Source of the DNA: Candidatus Thiodiazotropha sp. 'RUGA'
Lineage (GTDB): Bacteria > Pseudomonadota > Gammaproteobacteria > Chromatiales > Chromatiaceae
Assembly (NCBI GenBank): GCA_016842065.1
Contig: JAEPDS010000025.1
Location: forward strand, 1-62,353
Length of the DNA stretch: 62,353 nt
Direction: 5' to 3'
In this document: positions 24,160 through 32,418 of the stretch, piece by piece
How the letters are laid out: every line of letters starts with the position of its first letter
Numbering within the stretch: position 1 is the first letter of the stretch
Translations under genes and position numbers: made by a program
The notes under the pieces: generated by a model
What the model saw: the letters and a program-made list of their open reading frames with translations, nothing else
Database searches by the model: none
Told to the model about the DNA's origin: nothing

Positions 24160-25416
24160 ATGAGTGAAACCTTTGACCTTGGTGTGGAAGCAATGAAGGC
24201 GCAGCTCGATGCGAAAGTCGCTTCCTACTTCTCCAGTTGTGTCCATTGCGGGCTGTGTGCCGAGGCCTGTCTCTTCTATACGGAGACCGGGGATCCTCAC
24301 TATACGCCGATCTATAAGCTGGAGCCGATGAAGAAACTCTGGCGCCGTGAGAAGACGTTCTGGGGCAAACTCGGTGCCTCACTGGGTATGGGTGAAGAAC
24401 TCACGGAGCAGGATTTTGCTGACTGGGAAACCCTGGTCTATGACAGTTGTACATTGTGTGGGCGTTGTTCGATGGTTTGTCCGGTGGGTAACGATATCAC
24501 CTACATGATCCGTAAGCAGCGTGAAGCATTTTCTGTCGCAGGTTATGCACCGGAAGGGATGAAAGAGGCTTCCCGGCGTGCTCTGAAATACGGTAGTCCA
24601 ATGGGTGTTACCTTCAAGACCCTGCAGGCCACCCTGTCTCATGTAGAGAAGGATACAGGACTGACCATTCCGGTGGATCAAAAGGATGCCGATTACATGA
24701 CACTCTTCTCCTCCATGGAGATTGTCAATTTTCCGGAGTACATTGAAAGCATCGCGAGAATTTTCAAGAGTGCCGGTGTCTCCTGGACCATCAGCAGTAA
24801 AGCCTATGAAGCGACTAACAGTGGTATTCAGATTGGCAATAAAGAGATCGCAGCTGAACTGGTTGGCAGAGTTGTTCAGGCAGCAGAAGATCTGGGTGTG
24901 AAATACGTGGTTAGCCCCGAGTGTGGACATGCCTATACCGCGATTCGCTGGGAAGGACCAAATCTTATCGGCAGAGCCTTCAACTTTGAAGTTGTTCATA
25001 TTCTGGAACTGCTGGAGCAGTTGCAGTCGGAAGGGCGCTTGAAGCTGAAGTCCACCGAGCAGACCCCGTTGACACTGCACGATCCCTGTCAGATTGTTCG
25101 GCGTGGTGGTGTGGTGGAACAGCCGAGGGTGTTGCTCAACAGTGTGGCTGATAACTTCACAGAGATGACGGATCACGGTGTGATGAACTGGTGTTGTGGC
25201 GGTGGCGGTGGCGTGAGTGCCAATGAGCGTGCCGAAGAAGTCAGGTTGGAGGTTTTCAGCTGTAAACAGAAACAGCTTAATCAAACCGGTGTGGGTACCA
25301 TGGTCACGGCCTGTGCCAATTGCAGGATTATCTTGGAGGAGGGTATTGAACACTATGAGATGGATACCGAAGTGATCAGTCTGACTGAGCTGTTGGCAGA
25401 GCACCTTCAAGAGTGA
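24160..25416 (+). CDS. DsrK/HdrD-like iron-sulfur protein
   Basis: The 418-residue cytoplasmic protein has two ferredoxin-type motifs (CVHCGLCAEACLF near residue 28 and CTLCGRCSMVCPVG near 105). Two CCG-type regions follow: SPECGHAYTA with LHDPCQIVRRGG, then NWCCGGGGGV and CANC. This is the HdrD/DsrK pattern, in which a special cubane may carry out disulfide or persulfide chemistry. The ATG at 24160 has GGGAGAG upstream; an earlier ATG at 24145 is less well placed. Paired with the cytochrome before it, it may connect formate oxidation, quinone and a cytoplasmic thiol/disulfide substrate. Confidence 0.88.
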   Translation: MSETFDLGVEAMKAQLDAKVASYFSSCVHCGLCAEACLFYTETGDPHYTPIYKLEPMKKLWRREKTFWGKLGASLGMGEELTEQDFADWETLVYDSCTLCGRCSMVCPVGNDITYMIRKQREAFSVAGYAPEGMKEASRRALKYGSPMGVTFKTLQATLSHVEKDTGLTIPVDQKDADYMTLFSSMEIVNFPEYIESIARIFKSAGVSWTISSKAYEATNSGIQIGNKEIAAELVGRVVQAAEDLGVKYVVSPECGHAYTAIRWEGPNLIGRAFNFEVVHILELLEQLQSEGRLKLKSTEQTPLTLHDPCQIVRRGGVVEQPRVLLNSVADNFTEMTDHGVMNWCCGGGGGVSANERAEEVRLEVFSCKQKQLNQTGVGTMVTACANCRIILEEGIEHYEMDTEVISLTELLAEHLQE

Positions 25417-25542
25417 GCTGTGGCGGATGCCGGGAGATCAAAATCACTGCCTCATTGCAGTGTGTTGAAAGGAGCTCAATGAAATTCCCCCCGGATTGCA
25501 CCGGGATAGCGACAGTCGGTTGTTCATCCTTTCTGATCCGTT

Positions 25543-25560
25543 TGACACTGATTTGTGTCA
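25543..25560. promoter_or_regulatory. Palindrome upstream of the DUF4399 gene
   Basis: TGACAC-TGATTT-GTGTCA is a perfect 6-bp inverted repeat with a 6-bp spacer, about 155 bp before the DUF4399 start. It could be an operator. No matching copy was recognised elsewhere in the window. Confidence 0.35.
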
Positions 25561-25715
25561 TATCGATATTTACCGAATTTTCAAGGGTTATCCTCGGCTA
25601 ACCATTTCGCTGAGTGACTGTCTTACTATCCGTCAGGCGAGTCTTGAATCTCTACCTGGCGCATATAAAAGGGGCTGTTGATTATAAAGTACAAAAATCA
25701 TCCGAGGAGGAATCC

Positions 25716-26144
25716 ATGATTTCAAATACGACCAAAATACTCTCAGGGCTTGTTTTCATGTTGCTGAGTATGCCACTGCTGATGGCCGGGACGCCGGCTC
25801 CCGATGGTGCGCACCTCTACATCATCTCGCCAAAAAACGGTGAAACCCTATCTGGACCTGTGACTGTCATGTTTGGCTTGAAGGGCATGGGGGTCGCACC
25901 GGCAGGTATCGACAAAGCCAAGACCGGTCATCATCATCTGTTGATCAATGTGGATAAGATGCCGGCGATGGATAAACCGCTGCCATCGGATGATCAGCAT
26001 CGTCACTTCGGTGGCGGTCAGACCGAGGTCACTCTGGATTTGCCGAAGGGTGAACACAGTCTGCAACTGGTGCTCGGCGATATGAACCATATACCGTTCA
26101 ATCCACCGGTAATCTCTGAAAAAATCATGATTATGGTGAAATAG
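25716..26144 (+). CDS. Exported DUF4399 protein
   Basis: The 142-residue protein has a Sec signal peptide (to about residue 24, LLMAGTPA). A small beta domain follows with HLYIISPKNGETLSGPVTVMFGLKGMGVAPAG and HHHLLINVD, then HRHFGGGQTEVTLDLPKGEHSLQLVLGDMNHIPF in pattern. The clustered histidines and FGLxGMGVAPAG motif fit DUF4399, a periplasmic family of unknown role whose histidines might bind metal. GAGGAGG precedes the ATG. It is separated from the fdh operon by 299 bp. Confidence 0.85.
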   Translation: MISNTTKILSGLVFMLLSMPLLMAGTPAPDGAHLYIISPKNGETLSGPVTVMFGLKGMGVAPAGIDKAKTGHHHLLINVDKMPAMDKPLPSDDQHRHFGGGQTEVTLDLPKGEHSLQLVLGDMNHIPFNPPVISEKIMIMVK

Positions 26145-26151
26145 AGATCAT

Positions 26152-26222
26152 AGAGGGTGGTTGGTGTGGAACAATCGATCCCGACTGTTGTGGGATGCCG
26201 GTTCAGGCTCTAACCATCCTCT
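26152..26222. terminator. Long inverted repeat between convergent genes
   Basis: AGAGGGTGGTT (26152-26162) and AACCATCCTCT (26212-26222) pair at 10 of 11 positions across about 50 bp, with a smaller stem possible inside. It starts just after the DUF4399 stop and lies before the end of the convergent transporter gene. That suggests a transcript-end structure. No T-run is present. Confidence 0.35.
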
Positions 26223-26374
26223 GTATCACAACTCCAACTGGTTCAATATTGAAACCGGAACGTTTGTCCAGCAGATTGATGGTCACACGATGGGGAATAT
26301 GCTGTTCGCCTGATTCTTCATACGTCACCGGAACCTTTGGATCTGTTCTTCAATGATCAGGACATTCAGTCAGG

Positions 26375-27574
26375 TTACTCAGCACTCGTCTTCTTGGGGA
26401 ATAGAGATCGGCCGATCAGAAACCAGCCCCAGCCAATCAGTAATCCGACAGCCACATTGATCACGGCGCAGCAGATGCCGGTCAGCAGGATGACGCTCAG
26501 ATCGAGTGGCGCAGAGGAGATGAGCGATTTGTGCCAGGCGAGATCGAGCCCGGCATAGATCAGCAGTGCGCCAACCGCTGCCAGGGGGATCAGCAAGAGT
26601 ATCTGCAGTGCTTGTGGACCAAACAGCAACCCAAGGGCTAGCATGGTGGTTCCGAAAAGGGCTGGAGCCAGCCATGTGCGGGCACCGAAACGGTGTTGTA
26701 CCACCAGTCCCCCGGCACCATGACACATCGGGAAAGCGCCGAAGGGCGCCAGCAGCATATTCAACGCACCAGTGGTGAAACCGAGTCTGGTCGGGGAGAT
26801 GCGTTGCTTATCCTCAGGGAAATAGCGGCCGGCAATGGCTGCTGTGGCAAGGATGGCATTGGTCAATGTCAGGCTGAGTTGAGGGAGTAATATCGTCTGT
26901 GCCGACAGGCCGAGTTGATGCCAGCCAAAGCTGGTCCATTGAGGGGTATGCAGGGCCAGGCTGATATCGGTGAGCGGATTCTGTGCCGTTGTTGATAGGC
27001 TCCATAGACAGGCGCCAACAACGAGGATCACTGCGGCCGCAGGTCTCAGCGGGGTAACCAGTAGCAGGAGCAGTATTCCGCTGGCGACAATACCTGTCCA
27101 GGGATCTGTAGCGATCAACTCGATGCCCGCCCAGGCAAGCATCAGCCCAACACCGAGTTGGATGCCAGCCATAACCGGTGCGGGTATTTTTCGTGCCAGT
27201 AGGTCGAGGACTCCCAACAGAGAGAGCAGAGCAACCGTAATCCCCAATAAAAAACCTGTTGCTGCGATCGTCTGGGCATCCAGACTCTGGGTGATGACAA
27301 CGGCAGCAACCACTTTCATCGGTTGTATCGGAATCGGACGCCGATAGAGGGCGGCGACCACAAGAGCAAACAGGCCAAAGCCGATCAACAGGCCCGTTGG
27401 ATCGACCTTCTGCAGGGCTAAAACACCGATGACAATCGGCAGAAAGGTGCCCAGGTCGGCAAAAGCACCGGACAGGTCCCCAATGTATCGATGATGATTG
27501 AGAGATTTGAACTGTTGAAGCACTACCCGAGTATAGGACACAGGAGATGGTGCTGTTAATCTATAACCAGGCAA
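26375..27574 (-). CDS. MOT1-family molybdate permease
   Basis: The protein of up to 399 residues has about ten to twelve hydrophobic helices and both signatures of the MOT1 group within the sulfate-permease superfamily: GDLSGAFADLGTFLPIVIG near the start and GAFPMCHGAGGLVVQHRFG near residue 285. MOT1 proteins are high-affinity molybdate transporters. The start is uncertain: 27574 is TTG, with GTG alternatives at 27541 and 27523; the conserved domain begins after all of them. It gives the region a second oxyanion transporter besides TupABC. Confidence 0.85.
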   Translation of the reverse strand: MPGYRLTAPSPVSYTRVVLQQFKSLNHHRYIGDLSGAFADLGTFLPIVIGVLALQKVDPTGLLIGFGLFALVVAALYRRPIPIQPMKVVAAVVITQSLDAQTIAATGFLLGITVALLSLLGVLDLLARKIPAPVMAGIQLGVGLMLAWAGIELIATDPWTGIVASGILLLLLVTPLRPAAAVILVVGACLWSLSTTAQNPLTDISLALHTPQWTSFGWHQLGLSAQTILLPQLSLTLTNAILATAAIAGRYFPEDKQRISPTRLGFTTGALNMLLAPFGAFPMCHGAGGLVVQHRFGARTWLAPALFGTTMLALGLLFGPQALQILLLIPLAAVGALLIYAGLDLAWHKSLISSAPLDLSVILLTGICCAVINVAVGLLIGWGWFLIGRSLFPKKTSAE

Positions 27575-27709
27575 CCCGGAGTGACCACTTGGCTTGATTG
27601 TAATCCGTTTGCAACAAACTCACGGCACAATCTGCCCCGTCAGATTCATTTGCCTATATAATTAACCCGGTAGAAGGCGTTAAATTCTTAACTGCGGTGG
27701 GAGTACATT

Positions 27710-28708
27710 TTGAAAGCACGCATCGGTATCAATGGTTTTGGACGTATGGGACGTTTGGGCCTCAGAGCAGGCTGGAACGATGAGAATCTGGAGTTCTGTC
27801 AGATCAATGAGATTGCCGGCGATGCCGGCTGTTCCGCCCACCTATTGCAGTTTGACTCTGTACATGGCATTTGGGACCACCAATGCCAGGGTGATGGGGC
27901 TGCAATGACGGTCGATGAGAGCAGCCTCAGTTACTCCTCGAATTCAACCATCGATGAGACCGATTGGTCGAATTGCGATATCGTGATCGAAGCCACAGGC
28001 AAACATCACAAGAAACCGGAAAGACTTCAGTCCTACTTCGATCAGGGAGTGAAGAAGGTCATCGTGGCGGCACCCACCGAAGGGGCGCAGAATCTGGTCT
28101 ATGGGATCAACGATCATCTCTACGATCCAGAGGTGAACCATCTGGTCACGGCAGCCTCCTGTACCACCAACTGTCTGGCGCCTCTGGTGAAGGTGCTGCA
28201 TGAGAAGATCGGTATCGTGCATGGCTGCATGACCACCATCCACGATATCACCAATACCCAGACCATCGTCGACAGAGGGCATAAGGACCTGAGAAGAGCC
28301 CGTGCCTGTGGTCAGTCGCTGATTCCCACCACAACCGGCTCTGCCAAGGCGATCACCAAGATCTTTCCCGAACTGGAGGGGCGTCTCGATGGCCATGCTG
28401 TGCGGGTGCCTTTGCTGAACGGGTCATTGACCGATTTTGTCTTCGAGGCGCCCAGGGCGGTCACCGCAGAAGAGGTGAATGGCTATTTTCGTGAGGCAGC
28501 GGAAGGGGAGTTGAAAGGGATCCTGGGTTATGAGGAGCGTCCACTGGTTTCGGTCGACTATGTCAACGATCCACGCTCCTCGATTGTGGACGCCCAATCC
28601 ACCCTGGTGATCGATGATCGTCAGGTCAAGATCTACGCCTGGTATGACAACGAGTGGGGTTACGCCAACCGACTGATCGATATCGTGCGCAAAGTGGCTG
28701 CGGGTTAA
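27710..28708 (+). CDS. ArsJ-associated glyceraldehyde-3-phosphate dehydrogenase
   Basis: The 332-residue protein is a complete GAPDH: NAD motif [14 protein letters not shown] and catalytic Cys in [10 protein letters not shown]. Its divergent N-terminal half and direct junction with arsJ identify the arsenic-resistance type. With arsenate in place of phosphate it makes 1-arseno-3-phosphoglycerate, which ArsJ exports. The start is TTG at 27710, with GGGAG seven bases upstream; no ATG lies nearby in frame. arsJ begins 1 bp after its stop. No arsR or arsC is next to it. Confidence 0.93.
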   Translation: MKARIGINGFGRMGRLGLRAGWNDENLEFCQINEIAGDAGCSAHLLQFDSVHGIWDHQCQGDGAAMTVDESSLSYSSNSTIDETDWSNCDIVIEATGKHHKKPERLQSYFDQGVKKVIVAAPTEGAQNLVYGINDHLYDPEVNHLVTAASCTTNCLAPLVKVLHEKIGIVHGCMTTIHDITNTQTIVDRGHKDLRRARACGQSLIPTTTGSAKAITKIFPELEGRLDGHAVRVPLLNGSLTDFVFEAPRAVTAEEVNGYFREAAEGELKGILGYEERPLVSVDYVNDPRSSIVDAQSTLVIDDRQVKIYAWYDNEWGYANRLIDIVRKVAAG

Positions 28709-28709
28709 G

Positions 28710-29942
28710 ATGGATCAAGGGGTACGCAACTACCTAGTGGTGACCGGGGGCTATTGGGCCTTCACCATCACAGACGGGGCAATCCGCATGCTGGTGGTGC
28801 TCTACTTCCACCTGCTGGGCTACTCGCCGTTCGAAGTGGCGATGCTGTTTCTCTTCTACGAGTTCTTTGGGATTGTCACCAATCTGGTAGGCGGTTGGCT
28901 GGGTGCGCGCATCGGCCTCAATCTGACCATGCATATCGGCATGGCTCTGCAGGTGGTTGCCCTGATGGCGTTGACCGTACCCGATGCCTGGCTCTCGGTT
29001 GTCTATGTGATGATCGCCCAGGCACTCTCCGGGATTGCCAAAGACCTGAACAAAATGTCCGCTAAGGCTTCGGTTAAGACGATGGTGCGTGGCGGTGGCG
29101 AATCAAAATTGTTCAAATGGGTGGCACTGCTCACTGGTTCAAAGAACGCCTTGAAAGGGGCCGGTTATTTCATTGGAGCAGCGCTACTTGAGTGGATCGG
29201 TTTTCGTGGCGCACTGGCTCTCCTGGCCGGGATGCTGTTGCTGGTTTTGATCACGACGTCAATGATGCTTCCCGCCGGGCTTGGGAAGATGAAATCGAAG
29301 CCGAAATTTTCTCAGGTCTTCTCCAAGGTGGCGGCGATCAACTGGCTGTCCGCGGCGCGCTTCTTTCTGTTTGGCTCCCGCGATGTCTGGTTTGTGGTCG
29401 GTCTACCGGTGTTTCTCTACGAAGTGCTTGAGTGGAGTTTTACTCAGGTCGGTGGGTTTCTGGCACTCTGGATTATCGGCTATGGTTTTGTTCAGGCCAG
29501 TGTTCCCAAACTGCTCGGACGTGTTCACCAGGGGCAGGGGCCAGGTGGGGGAACGGCACGCTTGTGGGCATTTCTGTTGGCACTGTTGCCTGCATTCATA
29601 GCGATTGCGTTGAATCAGGGATGGCCGGCTGAACAGGTATTGGTCGTGGGTCTGATTCTGTTCGGAGTTGTTTTCGCCATCAACTCAGCGGTTCACTCCT
29701 ATCTGATCCTGGCTTACTCGGATCATGAAAAGGTCTCCATGAACGTGGGTTTCTACTATATGGCCAATGCCGGAGGCAGGCTGATCGGTACCGTACTTTC
29801 CGGCTTGATCTATCAGACTTACGGCCTTCAGGGTTGTCTCTGGTGGTCGGCTTTGTTTGTGGTTCTGGCTGCATTGCTCTCCTTCGGTTTACCCGAGGTC
29901 GGGGCCGATGAAAAACAGCCACTGAAAGCTGACAGCCACTGA
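28710..29942 (+). CDS. arsJ: Organoarsenical efflux MFS transporter ArsJ
   Basis: The 410-residue major-facilitator protein has about twelve helices and the ArsJ opening GVRNYLVVTGGYWAFTITDGAIRMLVV (in parts: NYLVVTGGYWAFT, DGAIRMLVVLYFH). SGIAKDLNKMSAKASVK is in the middle loop. ArsJ extrudes 1-arseno-3-phosphoglycerate made by the upstream GAPDH, giving arsenate resistance without reduction to arsenite. It is translationally coupled to the GAPDH gene. Confidence 0.95.
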   Translation: MDQGVRNYLVVTGGYWAFTITDGAIRMLVVLYFHLLGYSPFEVAMLFLFYEFFGIVTNLVGGWLGARIGLNLTMHIGMALQVVALMALTVPDAWLSVVYVMIAQALSGIAKDLNKMSAKASVKTMVRGGGESKLFKWVALLTGSKNALKGAGYFIGAALLEWIGFRGALALLAGMLLLVLITTSMMLPAGLGKMKSKPKFSQVFSKVAAINWLSAARFFLFGSRDVWFVVGLPVFLYEVLEWSFTQVGGFLALWIIGYGFVQASVPKLLGRVHQGQGPGGGTARLWAFLLALLPAFIAIALNQGWPAEQVLVVGLILFGVVFAINSAVHSYLILAYSDHEKVSMNVGFYYMANAGGRLIGTVLSGLIYQTYGLQGCLWWSALFVVLAALLSFGLPEVGADEKQPLKADSH

Positions 29943-29964
29943 TCAGCCGATCTACAGGGTCTGT

Positions 29965-30387
29965 TTATTCCATCAACAGTTGCAATAGCAACCGACTCCA
30001 GATGGTAAAAATCAACAGATAGCCGACAATAAAGGCATTCTTTCGATGCAGTACGTTGTTGCTTCCCAGGTGTATCCAGCTGTGGATCATACGCGAAGCG
30101 AGGTAACACCAGGCCAATCCCAGATAGATGGGATCAGTTTTATCCAATAGCAGAATGACAATCGTACTCAGATAGAAAAGCTGTGGTGTTTCCAGCAGAT
30201 TTTGAAAGTGGTGGGTGATTTTGATCAGATATTCCGGTGGCCGGCCGCCCCGATTGTATTTGAAATAGGCAATGCTCAATGAGCCCTCTTTTACAGCCTT
30301 GTAGCGAGCAGTGAGTAGGGCGATCCCCATTCCACCGGTCATCATCACCAGGCAGATCATTGGTATCAGAATTTGTGAATGATTCAT
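29965..30387 (-). CDS. MAPEG-family membrane protein
   Basis: The 140-residue protein has four hydrophobic helices and the MAPEG core HHFQNLLETPQLFYL and ASRMIHSWIHLGSNNVLHR. The family includes membrane glutathione S-transferases and related proteins, but bacterial members of this size are mostly uncharacterised. It is convergent with arsJ (22 bp apart) and divergent from the TetR gene, which may regulate it. Confidence 0.88.
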   Translation of the reverse strand: MNHSQILIPMICLVMMTGGMGIALLTARYKAVKEGSLSIAYFKYNRGGRPPEYLIKITHHFQNLLETPQLFYLSTIVILLLDKTDPIYLGLAWCYLASRMIHSWIHLGSNNVLHRKNAFIVGYLLIFTIWSRLLLQLLME

Positions 30388-30500
30388 GGCTATCCTTGGA
30401 TTTTCACTGAAGTTGCACCAGGGATCCTAGTCAAATCCTAAATATGATCAAGATAATATTATTGGCATATGCTATTTTCATCTCATGATTCAATCACTGA

Positions 30501-30511
30501 TTAACAGGCCC
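30501..30511 (+). repeat. Solo MITE end before a TetR gene
   Basis: TTAACAGGCCC followed by TGA equals the terminal bases of the 10506-10792 element, here with no second end. It lies 8 bp before the TetR ATG at 30520 and so forms its leader. Only about 14 bp match, so chance or a conserved remnant are both possible. Confidence 0.4.
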
Positions 30512-30519
30512 TGACAGCC

Positions 30520-31098
30520 ATGCCCTATACCACTGAGCACAAACGGCAGAGTCGTCAGCGTATTCTCGACAGTGCGGTAAGATTGTTTCTGCAACAGGGT
30601 TATGAAAAGACCGGGATCAGCGAGATCATGCAGGATGCCGGTCTGACTCATGGGGGCTTCTATGCCCATTTCAGCAGCAAAGGAGAGCTCTATATCGAGG
30701 CAATGACCCATGCTGCGAAAAACGGTCGATTCACAGCTCATCTAAATAACGGCAAACAGGGAGAGGTGTGGCTTCAGGGAGTGCTGGAGGGCTATCTGAA
30801 TCTGGACCATGTGGAAGGTGATGAGAGTCCCTGTCCACTCGCCTTCCTGGTTACCGATATCGCCACTCGGGAATCAGAGGTGAGACATGCTTACACTCGT
30901 ATATACAAGAGCATGAATCGTTTCATCAGTCGACAGGCTACGGAGGAGTCAAACAGACCCGGTGACGATATCTACGCAGTCACCGCCATGATGATTGGTG
31001 GGGTGGCAATCAGTCGTGCGATCGATGATCCAAGGTTAGCCAAACGTCTGTTGCACAGCTGTAAGCAGATTGCAGGGAAGTTGCTAAGTGATGACTGA
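30520..31098 (+). CDS. TetR-family regulator
   Basis: The 192-residue repressor has the TetR helix-turn-helix TGISEIMQDAGLTHGGFYAHFSSK near residues 28-51. A variable ligand-binding half contains PCPLAFLVTDIA. It overlaps the following acetyltransferase gene by 8 bp and is divergent from the MAPEG gene at 29965-30387; either could be its target. The ligand is unknown. Confidence 0.9.
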   Translation: MPYTTEHKRQSRQRILDSAVRLFLQQGYEKTGISEIMQDAGLTHGGFYAHFSSKGELYIEAMTHAAKNGRFTAHLNNGKQGEVWLQGVLEGYLNLDHVEGDESPCPLAFLVTDIATRESEVRHAYTRIYKSMNRFISRQATEESNRPGDDIYAVTAMMIGGVAISRAIDDPRLAKRLLHSCKQIAGKLLSDD

Positions 31099-31636
31099 TT
31101 CCATCTCCGCCATTGATTTTGTCATGAAAAACGGCATCCCCTGTCGGGTGCAACCCTGTGTGGAACCCAATACCCGACACACCGCTGAATTTCTGAAGAA
31201 GCAGATCGAGATCGGTTTTCAGCATATGTCTGCCCGTTCCCGTATCAGTCGGTTTGCCACTGCGATGGATCACTTGACGGAACAACAACTCGATTATCTG
31301 ACAGACCTGGATGGCAAGGATAGAGTGGCCTGGTGTGCCACAGTAACCCCCGATGGGGAGGAGCAGGGTATCGGTATCGCACGTTATATCAACTTGCCCG
31401 ATGAAGCAGATATGGCTGAATTCGCCATTACAGTTGTTGACGACTATCAGGGGCAGGGTGTGGGCTATCAGTTACTCAGAAAACTGATTCAGTCTGCGAG
31501 CCAGAATGGTTTTAAAATCCTGCGGGGGTATATACTGATGACTAATACGCCTATGCTGGCACTCTGTAAACGTTTCGAGAGTAGAAGATCCATGGTCGAT
31601 GGACCTTTTGTTATTGTTGATATATTAGTGGAGTAG
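31091..31636 (+). CDS. GNAT-family acetyltransferase
   Basis: The protein (181 residues from the ATG at 31091; a GTG lies one codon earlier) has the acetyl-CoA motif VVDDYQGQGVGYQLLRKLI (about 117-135). The preceding strands are ARYINLPDEADMAEFAITV. The substrate cannot be inferred. N-terminal residues such as MSARSRISRF resemble acetyltransferases found next to or fused to acyl-CoA synthetase-type proteins. It overlaps the TetR stop, so the two genes form one unit. Confidence 0.85.
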   Translation: MTDSISAIDFVMKNGIPCRVQPCVEPNTRHTAEFLKKQIEIGFQHMSARSRISRFATAMDHLTEQQLDYLTDLDGKDRVAWCATVTPDGEEQGIGIARYINLPDEADMAEFAITVVDDYQGQGVGYQLLRKLIQSASQNGFKILRGYILMTNTPMLALCKRFESRRSMVDGPFVIVDILVE

Positions 31637-31702
31637 AATAAACAATTAATTGTTATCTTGCTGTGATTAAAATTACAACGAACTATAACGGAGCGCAGTC
31701 TG

Positions 31703-32095
31703 ATGAGTCCAACACTGAAATATATCGGGCATATCAACACCCCATACAGGGCATTGGAGGATTGCCCAAACAACGTAAATCCACATGGCCCACTCTGTCA
31801 ACTGGTGATTCATGATGCCTATGTAGACGGTCTGGCCGGTTTGAAGAAGGGGCAGGCGATACTGATGCTCTACTGGTTTGAGAGTACCGAAAGAGGCGCC
31901 ATTCAGCAGCAGAGTAATCAGGGTGGCGAGATGATCGGCACCTTTGCTTTGCGTTCCCCCCACAGGCCTAACCCGATTGGAGCAGCGGTGCTGCCGATCG
32001 AGGCGATTGAGGATGGTGTGGTCTTTGTGAAGGGGCTTGATTGCCTGAATGGCACCCATTTGCTGGATATCAAGCCCGCCATTCCCAAGGAATAG
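31703..32095 (+). CDS. TrmO/TsaA-like SAM-dependent methyltransferase
   Basis: The 130-residue protein opens with LKYIGHINTPYRALEDCPNN. It carries the TrmO-family signature IGTFALRSPHRPNPIG with ALDVL-like strands. TrmO methylates N6-threonylcarbamoyladenosine in tRNA. This protein is shorter than E. coli TrmO, lacking its C-terminal domain, so it may act on another substrate. It stands alone. Confidence 0.85.
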   Translation: MSPTLKYIGHINTPYRALEDCPNNVNPHGPLCQLVIHDAYVDGLAGLKKGQAILMLYWFESTERGAIQQQSNQGGEMIGTFALRSPHRPNPIGAAVLPIEAIEDGVVFVKGLDCLNGTHLLDIKPAIPKE

Positions 32096-32384
32096 CCTTG
32101 TAATAACTAAGGGATTGTATGGAGGCTAAATACGATGTCATGAGGTCCTGACAACACTCATTTCTCTATTTTCAGGTGCTCAGGTGCTATCAGTACGCTT
32201 CTTAATCGCCACTTCTGTTCCAGGGATTTCAAACAGATTTACATTTTCAAACAGCTCACCTGCTGTATAGAGATTTTAGTGGGCCTGAAGCCGTGCGATA
32301 GTTCATGCAGGACCAGAGTATCGACGGCCATTGTTGCATGACCAATTGATTCATCAAGCTGATACGTTTATGACGAAAGGGAAT

Positions 32385-32410
32385 TGATCTGACACTGGCG
32401 TGTCAGATCA
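32385..32410 (-). terminator. Strong hairpin after acuI
   Basis: TGATCTGACAC-TGGC-GTGTCAGATCA is a perfect 11-bp stem beginning 9 bp past the acuI stop on the minus strand. No long T-run follows, so it may be a hairpin that protects or ends the transcript. The rest of the gap 32096-32384 shows no gene. Confidence 0.5.
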
Positions 32411-32418
32411 GCGCTCGA

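Noticed and set aside
24379-25410. 343-codon minus-strand frame
   Set aside because: Fully within the DsrK-like gene on the opposite strand and without recognisable features.
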